Shown here one piece after another: positions 6,015 through 7,661 of a stretch of 7,661 nucleotides of DNA; the first letter of the stretch is position 1; each line of letters starts with the position of its first letter. Below the pieces are notes generated by a model. It was not told the DNA's origin. It saw only the letters and a program-made list of their open reading frames with translations, and made no database searches. Location of the stretch: contig JAQUZV010000098.1 in assembly GCA_028691155.1 (NCBI GenBank), forward strand, positions 1 through 7,661. Reading direction: 5' to 3'. This DNA comes from Victivallales bacterium (GTDB lineage: Bacteria > Verrucomicrobiota > Lentisphaeria > Victivallales > SZUA-371). A program made the position numbers and the translations under genes.

Positions 6015-6842
6015 ATGAAAGTAACGCTCATGGGTTCGGCGGCGGCGGAGGCGGTTCCCGCATTGTGGTGCGATTGCGACGTTTGCCGGCAGGCACGTCG
6101 CAACGGCGGCAAAGATATCCGGATGCGGACCAGTTATCTGATCGATCGCGATACGATGGTGGACTTCGGCCCCGATGCCTTCAGTCAGACGTTGCGCTAC
6201 GGCGTGGACTGGACGCAACTGCGGCGGATTGTTTTCACCCATGCCCATGAGGACCATCTCAATCCGGTGGAGTTCATGTGGCGGGAACCGAGTTATTCCC
6301 GGGTGACGTCCCGGGTGAAAATCATCGGCAGCCCCCGGGTGTTGGCGCGGCTCGAACGGGAAACCGGTCATACTTGTAACGAATTGCAGTTGGACCCGGT
6401 GCCTGTCGGACCCGGCGATCGGCTCGATGACGGGGATTTGTCGCTGCTGTGCCTGAAAGCCAATCATGAGGACAACTCCGGGCAGGCGTTGAATTTCGTT
6501 CTGTCGCGCGGCGGCAAAAATCTGCTCATCGCCAACGATACCGGTTGGTGGGACGAGGAGGTGTGGCAACAGATCGCCTCCTGCCGTCTCGACGCGGCCA
6601 TCATCGATGCGACGATGGGCGTGGCGACCAAATATCTCGACTGGCGGAACGGTCATATGGGCGCCCGCACGACAACGGCGTTTCGCGACAAGCTGCTGCA
6701 GTTGGGGGCGATTACCCCCGCTACTCCGGTCTGTGCCAATCATTTCAGCCATAACGGCGAAGCGCTGCACCACCGGCTCGAGGACTTTTTTGCTCCGCAC
6801 CGGATTATGGTCGGCTATGACGGCATGACGCTGACGCTGTGA
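6015..6842 (+). CDS. PhnP-like metallo-beta-lactamase-fold hydrolase
   Basis: A 275-residue cytoplasmic metallo-hydrolase, probably a phosphodiesterase. It begins with MKVTLMGSAAAEAVPALWCDCDVC, in which C19, C21 and C24 resemble the structural zinc site near the N-terminus of PhnP. The metal motif T-H-A-H-E-D-H at 75-81 supplies H76, H78, D80 and H81. Further likely ligands are H151 (KANHEDN), D175 (ANDTGW) and H243 or H246 (ANHFSH). The end, IMVGYDGMTLTL, resembles the C-terminus of PhnP. E. coli PhnP hydrolyses 5-phosphoribosyl 1,2-cyclic phosphate in phosphonate breakdown, but no phn gene is seen here, so the substrate may differ. Related fold members include PqqB and tRNase Z; the Cys cluster and the C-terminus favour PhnP. 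The gene follows the phosphatase gene by 15 bases and converges on the YbbR-like gene. Confidence 0.85.
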   Translation: MKVTLMGSAAAEAVPALWCDCDVCRQARRNGGKDIRMRTSYLIDRDTMVDFGPDAFSQTLRYGVDWTQLRRIVFTHAHEDHLNPVEFMWREPSYSRVTSRVKIIGSPRVLARLERETGHTCNELQLDPVPVGPGDRLDDGDLSLLCLKANHEDNSGQALNFVLSRGGKNLLIANDTGWWDEEVWQQIASCRLDAAIIDATMGVATKYLDWRNGHMGARTTTAFRDKLLQLGAITPATPVCANHFSHNGEALHHRLEDFFAPHRIMVGYDGMTLTL

Positions 6843-6854
6843 CGGCGGGAAACG

Positions 6855-7661
6855 TTATTTTTCGGTCAGGCGTACCTGAACCTGGCGGGGGTAGATGGAT
6901 ACCACCCGGGTGTTTTTCGCATCGGTCCAGCAGCCGACGTCCACCGAGTAGCTGCCCGGTTTGTCCAGCCCGGAAATGTCGATATAGGGGCGGACCATTT
7001 CCGGACGCAGGTTGTTGATGTTGCCGCGCAATCCGGAGATGGTGACATTGACATGGGGGGTGGAATTGAATTCCACCATCATTTTGGCATTTTCGACTCC
7101 GGTCATGATGCGGATCGGCAGGGTTTCAAAGGTCCGGGTCAGGTATTCCCGCACGATTTCCACTTCCGCCGTAACCGTATCCGGGGTGACGGTGATGCCC
7201 AGATAATTGTCGGCCAGCTTGATCTGATATTCGAAACTTTCCATGGTGTTGGCGTCCAGCGGAATCGGTTCGGTCGAAATCGCCTCGATTTTTTCCACCA
7301 CGCTTTTGGCTCCCGTCACCATCGCGGTGGCGGGATTGATGTTGACATTGCCGACGGCGTAATCATGGGACAGGTTGGCGCGGGAATTGAATTTGGCCTT
7401 GATGGCCACCGGTTTGGATATGCGCTGTTCCAGAATGAGACAAAGATTTTCCGGATTGACGGCCGTTACCCTTAGCCCGAGGGGGGTTTTGATGTCTTCC
7501 GGCATAATTCTCAGATTGTACTGTTGGCCGGGGATGAAACGGGAGGCGTCCACGTCCGCCCGAATCTTGATGTCGCCGGGCAGTGTACGCGACAGCCACC
7601 GTTCATTGCCGCGCAACGTTACGGTGACTTTCTGCGGGGAACTGTCCATATTGATCAGTTC
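6855..7661 (-). CDS. YbbR/CdaR-like repeat protein, N-terminus beyond the window
   Basis: The visible part is 268 residues and includes the true C-terminus. The frame stays open to the right edge (four codons before the ATG at 7649), so the start is almost certainly outside. Three YbbR-type repeats of about 80 residues can be seen, each with an alternating beta pattern. Numbered from the edge, the first (about 9-90) has DASRFIPGQQYNLRI and LRVTAVNPENLCLILEQ. The second (about 98-180) has NPATAMVTGAKSVVEKI and LGITVTPDTVTAEVEI. The third (about 196-268) has VTISGLRGNINNL and DISGLDKPGSYSVDV. YbbR proteins usually have an N-terminal membrane anchor with the repeats outside the cytoplasm. In CdaR they modulate the membrane c-di-AMP cyclase CdaA, often encoded just upstream. 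Whether that holds here cannot be seen. The stop lies 12 bases from the end of the convergent hydrolase gene. Confidence 0.87.
   Translation of the reverse strand, partial: ELINMDSSPQKVTVTLRGNERWLSRTLPGDIKIRADVDASRFIPGQQYNLRIMPEDIKTPLGLRVTAVNPENLCLILEQRISKPVAIKAKFNSRANLSHDYAVGNVNINPATAMVTGAKSVVEKIEAISTEPIPLDANTMESFEYQIKLADNYLGITVTPDTVTAEVEIVREYLTRTFETLPIRIMTGVENAKMMVEFNSTPHVNVTISGLRGNINNLRPEMVRPYIDISGLDKPGSYSVDVGCWTDAKNTRVVSIYPRQVQVRLTEK

Noticed and set aside
5124..6800. A 558-codon open frame on the minus strand opposite the phosphatase and hydrolase genes
   Set aside because: It lies antisense to two genes with clear family motifs. Its translation is rich in Arg, Gln, His and Gly with no recognisable domain, and it would end inside the promoter region of the operon. 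It is a codon-bias shadow in GC-rich sequence.

Overview
This 7.66 kb window looks like ordinary chromosomal sequence from a Gram-negative bacterium of moderately high GC. It carries an HlyD-type periplasmic adaptor and a lipoprotein with a classical lipobox. Coding density is high, starts have clear Shine-Dalgarno sites, and GatB shows that Asn-tRNA and/or Gln-tRNA is made by transamidation. The general look (a YbbR-repeat protein, short family-less lipoproteins, a PhnP-like hydrolase beside an inositol-phosphatase relative) would fit a PVC-group bacterium such as a Lentisphaerota member. That placement is a guess from style, not from a marker gene.

Leftward block (positions 3-4856, all minus strand). 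In order of transcription it holds a 133-residue lipoprotein of unknown function (4856-4455), a strong intrinsic terminator (4425-4396), a MATE-family efflux transporter (4309-2852), gatB (2715-1270) and an HlyD-family membrane-fusion protein (1172-3). The terminator isolates the lipoprotein gene from the MATE gene. The last three genes are separated by 136 and 97 bases with no recognisable terminator, so they may be partly co-transcribed. The partner transporter of the HlyD protein is not in the window and probably lies beyond its left edge.

Divergent spacer (4857-5234). This is the only long non-coding stretch. It is AT-rich on the left and must hold the promoters for the lipoprotein (leftward) and for the pair on the right. 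The rightward side has a candidate promoter at 5116-5144 whose spacer contains an operator-like inverted repeat, followed by a leader of about 85 bases that can fold in two mutually exclusive ways.

Rightward pair (5235-6842, plus strand). An inositol-monophosphatase-family phosphatase is followed after 15 bases by a PhnP-like metallo-beta-lactamase-fold hydrolase. Both are phosphoester hydrolases in an obvious two-gene operon. They could act in sequence, opening a cyclic phosphate and then removing the phosphate, but this is inference.

Right edge (6855-7661, minus strand). The C-terminal 268 residues of a YbbR/CdaR-like repeat protein run off the window and converge on the hydrolase gene with a 12-base gap.

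I found no tRNA, rRNA, CRISPR array, insertion sequence, phage gene or obvious novel system. The points most worth a second look are the dyad-bearing promoter and leader of the phosphatase/hydrolase operon, the functional pairing of those two enzymes, and the unrecognised lipoprotein.
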